Counted from the first letter of the stretch, positions 20,432 to 30,577 are shown. The stretch: DNA of 64,000 bases from Variovorax dokdonensis (GCF_030316895.1 NZ_JASZYV010000004.1:186001-250000); one strand, 5' to 3'. A program made the numbers and translations. Notes: generated by a model from the sequence alone, not told the origin.

Positions 20432-21087
20432 AGGTCGAGGATGTTCACGTCTCGATCCAGACCGTGGTGGCGCTGCGCGGCCTGTCGCTCACGCTGGAGC
20501 CGGGGCGCATGGTCGGCCTGGTGGGGCGAAACGGGGCCGGCAAGACCAGCCTGATGCGCACCGTGATGGGCCACCTGAAACCCACGCGCGGACGCATCCT
20601 GTTCGACGACCAGGATCTTGCCGCGCTGCCCGCGCATGCGCGTGCCGGCCTGGGCATCGGCTACATGCCGGAAGACCGAGGCCTGGTGCCCGAGCTGACG
20701 GTGGAAGAAAACATCCTCGTGCCGGTGTGGGTCAACAAGAAGCTGGACGCATCCGAACGTCTCGCGCTGGTTTACCAGGTGTTGCCGGAGCTGCGGGAGA
20801 TGCGCACGCGCCGCGCCTTGCTGCTTTCCGGCGGGCAGCAGAAGCTGGTGGCGCTGGCGCGCGCGTTGGCCGTCGGCACACGCCTGTTGCTGCTGGACGA
20901 ACCCTTCGAAGGCGTGGCGCCGGTGCTGGCACGGCGGTTGTCCGAAGTGATCGCGGGACTCAAGGGCAGCCAGGTCTCGGTGCTCACCGCGCAAAGCGAC
21001 CTGAGCCATTCGCGCCATCTGCTCGACGCCGAGGTCGCGATAGAACGGGGCGCCAATGCCGACCGGGCTGCGGAGTCGATGGCATGA
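20425..21087 (+). CDS. LIV-type ABC transporter ATP-binding protein (LivF-like)
   Basis: This 220-aa ATPase begins MLKVEDVHVSIQ at ATG 20425, inside the end of the livG-like gene. Walker A is GRNGAGKTS, the signature LSGGQQK, and Walker B LLLLDEPFEGVAP. The usual LivF switch region ILLVEQN is replaced by VLTAQSDLSHS. It is shorter than typical LivF (about 235 aa). Its stop overlaps the start of the ligase (ATGA, 21084-21087). Confidence 0.9.
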   Translation: MLKVEDVHVSIQTVVALRGLSLTLEPGRMVGLVGRNGAGKTSLMRTVMGHLKPTRGRILFDDQDLAALPAHARAGLGIGYMPEDRGLVPELTVEENILVPVWVNKKLDASERLALVYQVLPELREMRTRRALLLSGGQQKLVALARALAVGTRLLLLDEPFEGVAPVLARRLSEVIAGLKGSQVSVLTAQSDLSHSRHLLDAEVAIERGANADRAAESMA

Positions 21088-22694
21088 CGCATTGGCAAGC
21101 CTTCGACGTGCCCGCGATGCGCCACGAAGCGCTCTACGGCGACCGCATCGTGCGTTGCTTCGCAGAGCGGCCGCGCAATCTGTGGGCGATGTTCGAGGCG
21201 GCGCGCGCAAGCCATGCGTCGGACGATGCGATGGTGTGCAACGGGCGCCGCTGGTCGTACGGCGAGCTTGGCGATGCGGCGCAGGCGCTGTCCGCCGAAC
21301 TTGCCGAAAAGGGCGTTGCCAGTGGCGAGCGCGTGCTGATGTGGATGGGCAACCGGCCCGAGTTCGTCATCATGCTGCTGGCCTTGCAGCGCCTGGGTGC
21401 GATCGCGGTGCCCGTGGGCGTGCGAGAACAGCGGCCGGGCATGAGCTTCATCGCGACCCAATGCGGCGCCTGCGCCATCGTGTACGACGATGAACTGGCC
21501 GACCGTCTGCCCTTGCCCGAAGACGTGCCGGCGTTGCGCCTTCCACTGCCCGCTTCCGAGGTGGCTGCGGCGCTGGCCCGCCCCAAGCCGCAAGGCAAGC
21601 TGCCGCCAGCCGCTACGCCGCGCGAAACGCAGACCGCCGTCATCCTCTACACGTCGGGCACCACTGGCAAACCCAAAGGGGCGATGCTCACGCACATCGG
21701 GCTGGCCCACTCTGCGCTGCACTACCAGGCCTGCATGCAGTTGCGGCCCGGCGACCGCTCGGCCCTGGCGGTGCCGGCGAGCCACGTCACCGGGCTGGTC
21801 GCCATCATCGTGGCGATGTGGCAGGCCGGCGGCGCCGTGATCGTGGTGCCCGAGTTCAAGGCCGACGCCTTCGTCGACCTGATGCAGAAAGAACGGGTGA
21901 GCCACACGCTGATGGTGCCGGCGATGTACCAGCTTTGCCTTCGCAGCGAGCGCCTTGCCGGCGCCGACCTGTCGGCATGGCGCATCGGCGGCTACGGCGG
22001 CGCGCCGATGCCGGTTGCCACCATCGACGCGCTGGCCGAGCGGGTGCCCGGCCTGGTGCTCATCAACGCTTACGGCGCCACGGAAACCACGTCGCCAGCC
22101 ACGATGATGCCGGCCGGCCAGACACGCTCGCACGCGGACTCGGTCGGTGTGGCCCTGCCGGCCGCCGACATCCGCGTGATGGACGACGAAGGCCGCGAGG
22201 TCCCGCCGGGACAGAAAGGCGAACTGTGGATCGGCGGGCCGATGGTCGTTCCCGGGTACTGGGCCAATCCCGAGGCGACCGCGGCGTCGTTCACCGCCGG
22301 CTACTGGCATTCGGGCGACCTCGGTTCGGTGGACGCCGACGGTTTCGTGCGCATCTTCGATCGCATCAAGGACATGCTCAACCGGGGCGGCTACAAGATC
22401 TACTCGGTCGAGGTGGAGAACGTGCTGATGGGCTGCCCCGGCGTCGTCGAGGCGGCCGTGATCGGCCGGCCCTGCCCGGTGCTGGGCGAGCGGGTACATG
22501 CCGTGCTCTACGCACCCGAACTTCTGCAAGGCGACCTGCCGGCGGCGCAGGCGGCGGTGCGCGAGCGATGCGCCGCCGCGCTGGCCGACTACAAGGTGCC
22601 CGAAACCTTCGAATGGCGCAGCGAGCCGCTGCCGCGCAATGCCAACGGAAAACTCATGAAGCGCCTGCTTCGTCAACCCACGCCAGCCGCCTGA
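21084..22694 (+). CDS. AMP-dependent acyl-CoA ligase (ANL superfamily)
   Basis: This 536-aa adenylating enzyme has the P-loop LYTSGTTGKPKG, the YGATETTSP A5 motif, the SGDLG hinge region, RIKDMLNRGGYKI and a C-terminal PRNANGK catalytic lysine. It should activate a carboxylic acid as acyl-AMP and then acyl-CoA. Because it is coupled to a LIV-type importer, it probably traps the imported acid as a CoA thioester. The substrate (aromatic, acyl or otherwise) cannot be read from the sequence. Confidence 0.9.
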   Translation: MTHWQAFDVPAMRHEALYGDRIVRCFAERPRNLWAMFEAARASHASDDAMVCNGRRWSYGELGDAAQALSAELAEKGVASGERVLMWMGNRPEFVIMLLALQRLGAIAVPVGVREQRPGMSFIATQCGACAIVYDDELADRLPLPEDVPALRLPLPASEVAAALARPKPQGKLPPAATPRETQTAVILYTSGTTGKPKGAMLTHIGLAHSALHYQACMQLRPGDRSALAVPASHVTGLVAIIVAMWQAGGAVIVVPEFKADAFVDLMQKERVSHTLMVPAMYQLCLRSERLAGADLSAWRIGGYGGAPMPVATIDALAERVPGLVLINAYGATETTSPATMMPAGQTRSHADSVGVALPAADIRVMDDEGREVPPGQKGELWIGGPMVVPGYWANPEATAASFTAGYWHSGDLGSVDADGFVRIFDRIKDMLNRGGYKIYSVEVENVLMGCPGVVEAAVIGRPCPVLGERVHAVLYAPELLQGDLPAAQAAVRERCAAALADYKVPETFEWRSEPLPRNANGKLMKRLLRQPTPAA

Positions 22695-22778
22695 CGGCAA
22701 AGACACCTCACAACAACTCTGCCCGCCCCGCTGCTTCGCGTTTCTCGTGTGCGTTAGTCCAACCAACAGGAGATCAGC

Positions 22779-23738
22779 ATGAAGTCATTCCGGATGAGGT
22801 TTTCAATCGGCGCCGCGGCGCTGATGCTGGGCAGCCTGGCCCTTGCCCAGTCCAACTGGTACCCGGGCAAGTGGGGCCCCACCGACGAGATCGGCTCGGC
22901 CAACTACCTCAAGCCCGAGCTGGTGCAGCAGGCCGCCAAGCTCGTCACGGGCGGCAAGGTGTATTCGCTGGGCATCTCGGTCAACACGACCACGCCGGCA
23001 TTTCCGCCGCGCACCTGCTCGCTGTACATCGTGCAGCCCGGCCAGACCGGCTCGGCTGCCGGGCTCGGTCCGACCCACACCACCTACAACGACGACATCC
23101 TCAACTGCTGGACGGGCATCGGCACGCAGATCGACGGCCTGGGCCACATCGGCGTGGGCGATCTCTACTACAACGGCAACAAGTGGGGCGAGTTCGCCAC
23201 GATGGGAGGCCTCAAGAAGCTGGGCGTGGAAAAGATTCCGCCCATCGTGACCCGGGGCGTGCTGCTGGACATGGCGGCGCACCTGAACACCGACGTCGTG
23301 AAAGAGGGCACCGCCTTCAATCAGGCCGAGATCGAGGCGGTCGCCAAGAAGCAGGGCGTGGAGATCCGCCAGGGCGATGTCGTGATCTTCCACACCGGCT
23401 GGCTCAGCCTGATCGACAAGGATCCGAAGCGCTTCGGTTCTGTCGAGCCCGGGCTTGGACGCGAAGGGGCGCGCTACCTTGTCAGCAAGGGTGTGGTGGC
23501 CGTGGGCGCGGACACGTGGGGGCTGGAGGTGATTCCCTTCGAGAAAGACGGAGACAAGGACGGCGGCGTGTTCGGCGTCCACCAGATCCTCTTGCCGATG
23601 AGCGGCACCTACATCCTCGAGAACATCAACACCGCCGAACTCGCCAAGGACAAGGCCTACGAGTTTCTTTTCGTGCTCGGACAGAACAAGTACGAAGGCG
23701 CGGTGCAATCGATGATCAACCCGATCGCCATCCGCTGA
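22779..23738 (+). CDS. Exported cyclase-family protein with altered metal motif
   Basis: This 319-aa protein has a signal peptide ([19 protein letters not shown]) and so acts in the periplasm. The mature part fits the putative cyclase / kynurenine-formamidase-like superfamily: an HQILL...ENI segment near the C-terminus, VGADTWGLE and FHTGWLSL. The usual metal motif HxGTHxDxxxH reads [11 protein letters not shown] (residues 113-123), so the two His positions are Gly113 and Gln117 while Asp119 and His123 remain. It lies 84 bp after the ligase in the same direction. It may hydrolyse a lactone, amide or ester before uptake, but that is inference. Confidence 0.8.
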   Translation: MKSFRMRFSIGAAALMLGSLALAQSNWYPGKWGPTDEIGSANYLKPELVQQAAKLVTGGKVYSLGISVNTTTPAFPPRTCSLYIVQPGQTGSAAGLGPTHTTYNDDILNCWTGIGTQIDGLGHIGVGDLYYNGNKWGEFATMGGLKKLGVEKIPPIVTRGVLLDMAAHLNTDVVKEGTAFNQAEIEAVAKKQGVEIRQGDVVIFHTGWLSLIDKDPKRFGSVEPGLGREGARYLVSKGVVAVGADTWGLEVIPFEKDGDKDGGVFGVHQILLPMSGTYILENINTAELAKDKAYEFLFVLGQNKYEGAVQSMINPIAIR

Positions 23739-23841
23739 GGGCGAAGCCGAGCCGGCACGAGCCGGCACCGGGCGGGGGCTGAGACAATGCCGGGGTCGGC
23801 GCGCAACGGCCGTCCCCGTCCTATTTCGTCGCAGCCCGCCC

Positions 23842-25752
23842 TTGTCCCTGCTTTCCCGCCTCATCTCGCCGCCGGCTTCAGCCGCCGACCCTGCCGATCC
23901 ACAGCACATCCTGGAGGAAGTGTTCGGCTACGCCGCGTTCCGTGGCGCGCAGGCCGAGATCGTCGCGCACGTGATCGGCGGGGGCGACGCGCTGGTGCTC
24001 ATGCCCACCGGCGGCGGCAAGTCGCTGTGCTATCAGGTGCCGGCCATCGCCAGGCAGCGTTCCGGGCACGGCGTGAGCATCGTCGTCTCGCCGCTCATCG
24101 CGCTCATGCACGATCAGGTCGGCGCATTGCACGAGGCCGGGGTCGACGCCGCATTCCTGAACTCCACCCTCGACTGGCAGGAAACCCAGGAGGTGGAGCG
24201 GCGCCTGGCCAGGGCCGAAGTCACGTTGCTTTATGCCGCGCCGGAACGTGTGACGACGCCGCGCTTCCTGGAACTGCTGGATTCGCTGGCATCGCGGGGC
24301 AAGCTCAGCCTGTTCGCCATCGACGAGGCGCACTGCGTGAGCCAATGGGGGCACGACTTCCGGCCCGAGTACCGGGCGCTGACCGTGCTGCACGAACGCT
24401 ATCCCCGCGTGCCGCGCATCGCGCTGACCGCGACGGCCGACGACCTCACCCGGGCCGACATCGTCGAGCGCCTGCAGCTCGGCGACTCAAGGCAGTTTGT
24501 CAGCAGCTTCGATCGGCCCAACATCCGCTACCGCATCGTCGAGAAGAAGGACGCCACCGCCCAGCTGCTGCGCTTCATCGAGGGCGAGCACGAAGGCGAT
24601 GCCGGCGTGGTCTATTGCCAGTCGCGCAAGCGGGTGGAGGAAGTGGCGCAGGCGCTGGCCGACGCCGGCATCAACGCCCTGCCCTATCACGCCGGCATGG
24701 ATGCTTCTGTGCGCCAGCGCCACCAGGACCGCTTCCTGCGCGAGGACGGCGTGGTGATGGTGGCCACGATCGCGTTCGGCATGGGCATCGACAAGCCCGA
24801 CGTGCGCTTCGTCGCTCACCTGGACCTGCCGAAGAACATCGAGGGCTACTACCAGGAAACCGGCCGCGCCGGCCGCGACGGACTGCCTGCGCAGGCATGG
24901 ATGGCCTACGGCCTGCAGGACGTGGTCAACCAGCGACGCATGATCGACGAGAGCCCGGCCGGCGACGAGTTCAAGCAGGTCATGCGTGGCAAGCTCGATG
25001 CGCTGCTGGCGTTGGCCGAAGCCATCGACTGCCGGCGCGTGCGGCTGCTTGGCTACTTCGGCGAACAAAGCCTGCCCTGCGGCAATTGCGACAACTGCCT
25101 GAACCCGCCCGAGGTGTGGGACGGCACCGAGGCCGCGCGCATGCTGTTGTCGACCATCTACCGGGTGCAGCAGCAAAGCGGCATCAGCTTCGGCGCGGGA
25201 CACATCATGGACATCCTGCGCGGCAAGTCGACGGAGAAGGTCAAGCAGTTCGGCCACGAACAGGTCAGCACCTTCGGCATTGGCGCGCAGCTGAGCGAGC
25301 CGCAGATGCGCAGCGTGTTGCGACAGCTGATCGCGATCGGCGCATTGGCGGTGGACGCGCAGGCCTACAACACGCTGCAACTGACCGAAGGCTCGCGCGG
25401 CGTTCTTCGCGGCGAGGTGCCGGTGCTGCTGCGCGAATCCGTCTCTTCGCCTGCATCGTCTTCGCGGCGACGCAGCCGCGGCGGCGCGTCGGGCGGCGCC
25501 TCCCGCACATCCGCCGCTGCGGCGCAACTGGATGCCATGGGGCAGCAGCGCTTCGAGGCGCTCAAGTCTTGGCGCGCAGAGGTGGCCAAGGAGCACAACC
25601 TGCCGGCTTACGTCATCTTCCACGACGCTACGCTCGCCGCCATCGCAGAGCGCGCGCCGGCCACCCTGCAGGATCTGCAGGGCATCAGCGGGATCGGGGA
25701 AAAGAAACTGACGGCCTACGGCGCTCAGGTTCTGGCGATCTGCGGCGGCTGA
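23842..25752 (+). CDS. recQ: ATP-dependent DNA helicase RecQ
   Basis: This 636-aa 3'-5' helicase is called from a TTG start at 23842. Motifs in order are [10 protein letters not shown] (Walker A, about residue 57), [23 protein letters not shown], the motif VI region ETGRAGRDG, a zinc cluster with CGNCDNC, and a RecQ-C winged helix. A Ser/Arg/Gly-rich linker (near residues 534-558) precedes a C-terminal HRDC domain of about 75 residues. It unwinds branched DNA in RecF-type repair. The domain set matches E. coli RecQ. The start is the only uncertain element. Confidence 0.95.
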   Translation: MSLLSRLISPPASAADPADPQHILEEVFGYAAFRGAQAEIVAHVIGGGDALVLMPTGGGKSLCYQVPAIARQRSGHGVSIVVSPLIALMHDQVGALHEAGVDAAFLNSTLDWQETQEVERRLARAEVTLLYAAPERVTTPRFLELLDSLASRGKLSLFAIDEAHCVSQWGHDFRPEYRALTVLHERYPRVPRIALTATADDLTRADIVERLQLGDSRQFVSSFDRPNIRYRIVEKKDATAQLLRFIEGEHEGDAGVVYCQSRKRVEEVAQALADAGINALPYHAGMDASVRQRHQDRFLREDGVVMVATIAFGMGIDKPDVRFVAHLDLPKNIEGYYQETGRAGRDGLPAQAWMAYGLQDVVNQRRMIDESPAGDEFKQVMRGKLDALLALAEAIDCRRVRLLGYFGEQSLPCGNCDNCLNPPEVWDGTEAARMLLSTIYRVQQQSGISFGAGHIMDILRGKSTEKVKQFGHEQVSTFGIGAQLSEPQMRSVLRQLIAIGALAVDAQAYNTLQLTEGSRGVLRGEVPVLLRESVSSPASSSRRRSRGGASGGASRTSAAAAQLDAMGQQRFEALKSWRAEVAKEHNLPAYVIFHDATLAAIAERAPATLQDLQGISGIGEKKLTAYGAQVLAICGG

Positions 25753-25878
25753 GTGGCATCGCCCGGTCGCCTGGACCGAGCGCGCCGCCCGGTGCTTGGA
25801 GAAGCCCGCGCATCGGGCCACAATGCCCCGTGCCCGCCGGGGTGCCCATCCAACAACGAACTCATCGAGGGGATCAGC

Positions 25879-26280
25879 ATGTCTTTCCACCTGCCAGGGA
25901 TCCGGCGCCTTGGGCAAGCCTCTGACGCCGCGTGGCGCAGCGTCCGCGCCATTGGCTGCGCCAGCGTCTTGTCACTGGGCCTGGCGGGCTGCTACTACCC
26001 CTACTACCAGCCCGTCCCGGTCGGCGCACCCGTCCCAGCCAGCTTCGACCGCTCGTTCGACGCCGTGGCAGGCGCCATGCAGGACGAAGGCCTCATGCTC
26101 AGCGTGCGCGATCGCGCCAGCGGCACGGTCGTCGGCCGGACCGGCCAGGCCACGGTCACCGGCGCGGTGCGCCAGCAGGCCGATGGCAGCGTGCGCGTGC
26201 AGTTCGATGCCACCGGGGCGCGCGACCCCGACCTGATCAACCGCGTCTCGCGCAGCTACGACCGGCGCATGGGTCGCTGA
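25879..26280 (+). CDS. Small lipoprotein, hypothetical
   Basis: This 133-aa protein is called from ATG 25879, with GAGGGGAT a few bases upstream. A longer open frame from 25753 has no such signal. It carries a signal sequence with lipobox LAGC (Cys38) followed by a Tyr/Pro-rich stretch (YYPYYQPVPVG), then a small soluble domain with RSFDAVAGAMQDEGL and a beta-rich VVGRTGQATVTGAV segment. It is probably an outer-membrane lipoprotein. I do not recognise a specific function. Confidence 0.82.
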   Translation: MSFHLPGIRRLGQASDAAWRSVRAIGCASVLSLGLAGCYYPYYQPVPVGAPVPASFDRSFDAVAGAMQDEGLMLSVRDRASGTVVGRTGQATVTGAVRQQADGSVRVQFDATGARDPDLINRVSRSYDRRMGR

Positions 26281-26304
26281 AGACGCAGGCGCCGGAAGGC
26301 AGGA

Positions 26305-27906
26305 TCACTCGCGCATCAGGTCCTGCGGCAGCAGGATCCGGTTGTCCGTCAACTTAGGCCGCAGTTGGCCGTCCGGCCGGCTCTCGCCGGTCAACGAGCC
26401 CAAGGAGCCCTTGAGCGAACCGGAGGCCATGGCCGTCACCGGCGCGGGGCAGCGACCAGTGCGGCGCAGCTCCAGCGCCGTTGCCAGGCGCGCTTCGGCA
26501 GGGTCGCCTAGCTGGTGCGAAAGATCATCGGCCACCGTGCAGGTGGGTGCCATGCCGTCGGCATAGTTGCCTTGCTCACGGGCGTTCACGCCCTGGAACT
26601 GCACCGCGAAGTAGGTGGTGCCGCAGTTGTCCTGCGGCAGGAAGCCGTAGGGCTTGCCGCACGTGGTGCCGCCGACCAGATCGACCTTCACGCCAATGCC
26701 TCGCAAGCCGTTGACCACCGATTCGCTGGCCGAGCAGGTCGCGCCGCCGGCCAGAACCATCACACGCGACAGGTTCAACCTGGGCAGCGCTCGGCCCCTG
26801 ACCGCAGGGTCGTATTGCGCCGTGGCATAGAAGGGCATGCGCGTGGACGCCGCAGATATCGCCGCGTTGAGCTTGCGGTTGAAGATCATTCGCTCGAAGG
26901 TCTGGCCAACCGTGCTGCCGCTGGGCGCGATCATGGATGCCAGCTCCGCGGCGATGCCCAGCAGGCCGCCGCCGTTGTAGCGCATGTCGAGCACGAGGTC
27001 GGTCACCGCCGCATCGCGCAAGTACGCGATGGCGTCCATCAGCGGCGCCTCGGCCGCTTGCGTGTGCGTGTTGAACTGCAGGTAACCGACCTTGCCGTCC
27101 GGGGTGTCCAGCACCTTGACGTTCATCACCGGTGAGTCGATCACCTCGGCCGACACCAGGGCCATGTCGACGCTGCTGCCGTCGACCCTGCGAAAGCCCA
27201 GTCGATGCGATTCGCCTGCCTTGGCCGGCGCCAGGCCGGCGTTGAGCGCATCGACATCGCCGCCGCTGATCACGTCGATGCCGTCGACGTTGAACAGGCG
27301 CATGCCACGCTCGATGCCGGCCGCCTGAGCGGGCGAGCCGGGCTGCACGTAGGCCACGCGCACGTCCCGCGGAGGCGCGCTGGCCAGGAAGGTGAATTCG
27401 ATGCCGTAGCCCAGGTTCTGGTTGCGCTCGCTCTGCCCTTCCCAGGTAGCGGTGTCGATGCTGAAGTGGAACCGGTCCTTGGGCTTGCCGCTCGAGGTGG
27501 TGGCCGAGGTCTTCAGCACGTTGAAGTAGTCCACCGGCGTCGCGTAGTCGGCCTGCTTGAGCGCGGGCACTTCGTCATACCAGAGGTAGGTCTCGTCGAT
27601 CCAGGAACGCACCCAGCGCTTCTCGTCGCTCAGGCTGCCCGGTCGATCGCGCGATGCCGCGCGTGGGGCGGCGCACATGGCCGCGACGGTTCTGGAGTCG
27701 ACGATCTCGGCCGGCGAGGAAGGGGTGGGACGGGTCTGGGTGTTCGACGTGCCGCTGCCGGTCGACGAGGAGTTCGAGGTCGACGCTGACCCGTTGCTCG
27801 CACCACCGCCGACACTGCCGCCACCACCGCCGCCACAACCTGCCAAAGTGGCCAGCAACGCAACACTTGCCCACGCCGCATGGCGTGCGCTCCATCTCAA
27901 GCTCAT
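26305..27906 (-). CDS. S41-family peptidase lipoprotein (C-terminal processing protease type)
   Basis: This 533-aa protein has a lipobox LAGC (Cys24) followed by a poly-Gly run and a Ser/Thr/Gly-rich linker to about residue 65. A PDZ-like domain follows (GSPAQAAGIERGMRLFNVDGIDV), then the S41 core with LVLDMRYNGGG, a nucleophile-type Ser in GGATCSASESVV and a candidate general-base Lys in GGTTCGKPYG. It should be a periplasmic serine peptidase tethered to a membrane. It converges with the small lipoprotein gene. Substrates are unknown. Confidence 0.88.
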   Translation of the reverse strand: MSLRWSARHAAWASVALLATLAGCGGGGGGSVGGGASNGSASTSNSSSTGSGTSNTQTRPTPSSPAEIVDSRTVAAMCAAPRAASRDRPGSLSDEKRWVRSWIDETYLWYDEVPALKQADYATPVDYFNVLKTSATTSSGKPKDRFHFSIDTATWEGQSERNQNLGYGIEFTFLASAPPRDVRVAYVQPGSPAQAAGIERGMRLFNVDGIDVISGGDVDALNAGLAPAKAGESHRLGFRRVDGSSVDMALVSAEVIDSPVMNVKVLDTPDGKVGYLQFNTHTQAAEAPLMDAIAYLRDAAVTDLVLDMRYNGGGLLGIAAELASMIAPSGSTVGQTFERMIFNRKLNAAISAASTRMPFYATAQYDPAVRGRALPRLNLSRVMVLAGGATCSASESVVNGLRGIGVKVDLVGGTTCGKPYGFLPQDNCGTTYFAVQFQGVNAREQGNYADGMAPTCTVADDLSHQLGDPAEARLATALELRRTGRCPAPVTAMASGSLKGSLGSLTGESRPDGQLRPKLTDNRILLPQDLMRE

Positions 27907-28108
27907 CTTTCTGCTCCCTTGCCGTATCGGCTCTTCTTGCTCAGGCCCCGCGTCTGCCGCGGAGCGAAACCCTCAAGGTTAACGTCGCGCGAGCGCACGA
28001 CGTGTGCGAAAAGGCCACGAGCGGGGCAAGACGCGCCGCAATCTGCTCAACCTTGCAAACCACGTTGAACCGAGGCGCGGAACAGGCCTGGATTGCCAGG
28101 CCAGGGGG

Positions 28109-30436
28109 CTAGTGGAAAAAGCCGATGCCGCGGGCTTCGCGCACCTCGGGCTTCACGCGGTGTTCCATCTCGAGCTGGTCCAGAAACTCGTCGGGCGTGA
28201 ACGTGGTCGCCAGGATGTCGACCTGTCGCTTGACCGCCGCGAAGTCACCGGGGCAGAGCTGCTCCAGGCGGGCCAGGCGCGACTTGAGTCGGGCGTCGAG
28301 CAGCGCTTCGTCGCCGCCCAGCGCTTCGGTGATGAACATCCGCTCGCGCTGCTGCGCGGCAAGCGGCTTGAACTTGATCTTGAACGTGAAGCGCCGCAGC
28401 GCCGCCTGGTCGAGCCGCTCCATCAGGTTCGTGGTGCAGATGAAGACGCCTGCGTAGCGCTCCATGCCCTGCAGCATCTCGTTGACTTCGGTCACTTCGT
28501 AGGTGCGCTGGGCGCCGCGCCGGTCCTGCAGGAAGCTGTCGGCCTCGTCGAGCAGCAGGACGGCCTTCTCGGCCTCGGCCTCGCGGAACATGGCCGCCAT
28601 GTTCTGCTCGGTCTCACCAACATACTTGCTCATCAGGTCGCTCGCCTGCTTGACCAGGAGGGGCCGGCCCATCTGCCTGGCGATGTGCTCGGCCAGCGCC
28701 GTCTTTCCGCTGCCCGGCGGGCCGTAGAAGCACAGGCTGCCGTGGCCGCGCGCCTTCAGGGCGGCGACGATGCGCGGCACCTCGAAACGCGACTCCACGT
28801 TGAGCATGTCCAGCTCGTAGGTGGTGACACTGGGCCGCTCGCTGCTCCTGTTCGCACCGAAGGTGCCCAGCGCCTGGTCCGCATTGCGCAGCTGGCGCTC
28901 GATGAGGCCTTCGACGGAAGTGCCTTCGGACTGGGCCAATGCTGCGAAACGGACTGCGGTGCGGATCTGCGCCGGTGTCAGCCCCTTGCGCTCGGCCAGC
29001 TTGGCGGCGAACGCCTCGCTCACGGCCACGCCTTCGAGGGTCTTGCGAACCAGTTGCTCGCGCGCGCCCGGCGGGGGCGACTTGAGCTCGAGGTGATAGG
29101 CGAAGCGCCGCCGAAAAGCCGGATCGATCTGCTCGATGCGGTTGGTCACCCACAACGTCGGCACCGGGTTCGATTCGAGGATCTGGTTGACCCACGCCTT
29201 GCCGCTCACGCTGCCCGACGTGGGCGCCGGCACATGCTCGGCGCGCGCCATGAATTGCGCCGCTTCGGTACTGATGGGTGGAAACACGTCTTCCACCTCG
29301 TCGAACAGCAGCGCGGCGCAGGCGCTGCCTTTGAGAAACGCTTGCGCGATCTGCAGCGAGCGGTAGCGGTCGCGGCCCGAAAGCGAGTTGCCGTCGCGGT
29401 CCGCATATTCCACCTCGAACAGATCGAGACCGGCCGCCTGGGCCATGACCTTCGCCAGTTCGGTCTTGCCCGTTCCCGGCGGACCGTAGAGCAGCACGTT
29501 GACGCCCGGCTCCTTGCGCGCAACCGCCGCACGAAACAGCGTGATGAGCATCGCCACGTCTTCCTCGGCGAAGGCGAAGTCGCTCACGGCCAGGCTGGAC
29601 TTGGCGGATGGCCGCGTGAACACGGCCATCAGTTCGCTGTGGTCGCGGTATTCGCGCATCAGCACTGGCGGGAGCTTTTCGCTGACCTTCATCAGGTCGG
29701 CCAGATCGGTGATGTTGTGCTCGGAGATGAGGTTCTCCACCAGGCCAATGCGCTCAAGCCGCGAACCGGCGCGCAGTGCCTCGCCGACTTCGGTCGCACT
29801 CACCCCAGCCACTTCGGCGATGGCGGCGTAGGCCTCGGGCGCATTGTTGACCTTGAACTCCACCAGCAGCGAACGCAGGTCGCGCTGATAGCGCGCCAGC
29901 GTGCCGTAAAGCAGCAGCGCACGTTCGGCCCTGTTGAGCTGCAGCAGCCCGGCCAGCGCGTCGATGTTCTTCTCGACCAGCGTGCTCTGCTTGCGCAGTG
30001 CATGGGTGAGCCAGTCGCGCGTCACCGAGAGCACGGCCATCAGATCCTTGGGCTGGTCCTTGGCGTATTCGTCGAGATAGAAGAACAGCGTGCCTTCTTC
30101 GTAGGGCCCGCGCCAGACGCCATGGCGCTCCAGCAGCGTGCGCGGATCGACGTCCTCCACGCCCTGCCACACCTCGTTGCCCTGGCAGCGCCTGGACAGG
30201 AACTCGCGCAGGCGCAGCAGGACCGGCGCCGGCCAGACAAGATGCCGCCCCGTGAGCGAAAGCAGGCCGTTGAGGTCGCGCCGCACGTTGAAGCGAGGCC
30301 CTTGCTTGGCGGCAAGCGTGAGCACGAAGTGCGAGCACATCAGCTCCAGCACCGGCGCCTCGCGCAGGCCAGGCGACGGCAGGCACTGCCCGCGCGCAAC
30401 GCCGGTGGCTGCATCGATCGCCGTGCGACGAACCAT
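28109..30436 (-). CDS. Tandem AAA+ ATPase, unknown role
   Basis: I call 775 aa from ATG 30436 (a TTG 9 bp upstream also fits). The N-terminal 290 residues match no family I recognise. Two AAA+ modules follow. Module 1 has Walker A GPPGTGKTE (about residue 317) and Walker B ALLFDEVEDVFP. Module 2 has Walker A GPPGSGKTA (about residue 573) and Walker B LLLDEADSFL with an R-finger-like ALRRFTFKI. No membrane segment, protease or Zn site is visible, so it is not FtsH. It could be a protein-remodelling ATPase. It is divergent from ilvA and has no evident operon partner. Confidence 0.82.
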   Translation of the reverse strand: MVRRTAIDAATGVARGQCLPSPGLREAPVLELMCSHFVLTLAAKQGPRFNVRRDLNGLLSLTGRHLVWPAPVLLRLREFLSRRCQGNEVWQGVEDVDPRTLLERHGVWRGPYEEGTLFFYLDEYAKDQPKDLMAVLSVTRDWLTHALRKQSTLVEKNIDALAGLLQLNRAERALLLYGTLARYQRDLRSLLVEFKVNNAPEAYAAIAEVAGVSATEVGEALRAGSRLERIGLVENLISEHNITDLADLMKVSEKLPPVLMREYRDHSELMAVFTRPSAKSSLAVSDFAFAEEDVAMLITLFRAAVARKEPGVNVLLYGPPGTGKTELAKVMAQAAGLDLFEVEYADRDGNSLSGRDRYRSLQIAQAFLKGSACAALLFDEVEDVFPPISTEAAQFMARAEHVPAPTSGSVSGKAWVNQILESNPVPTLWVTNRIEQIDPAFRRRFAYHLELKSPPPGAREQLVRKTLEGVAVSEAFAAKLAERKGLTPAQIRTAVRFAALAQSEGTSVEGLIERQLRNADQALGTFGANRSSERPSVTTYELDMLNVESRFEVPRIVAALKARGHGSLCFYGPPGSGKTALAEHIARQMGRPLLVKQASDLMSKYVGETEQNMAAMFREAEAEKAVLLLDEADSFLQDRRGAQRTYEVTEVNEMLQGMERYAGVFICTTNLMERLDQAALRRFTFKIKFKPLAAQQRERMFITEALGGDEALLDARLKSRLARLEQLCPGDFAAVKRQVDILATTFTPDEFLDQLEMEHRVKPEVREARGIGFFH

Positions 30437-30577
30437 AATGTGCAAAGGCCTCCTGATCCAAGGAAAGTGCGGCAGCGGGCGCTACCGCCAGTGAGCGCGA
30501 CCATAGCGCAGACTTTTGGCTTCGGGAAGGGTCCGCCACAGGAATAACCCGCAGTTGGCGTCGGGCCACAATCACGC

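Noticed and set aside
23749-23768. GAGCCGGCAC repeated twice in tandem before recQ
   Set aside because: Two short GC-rich copies alone are weak evidence for a functional site.
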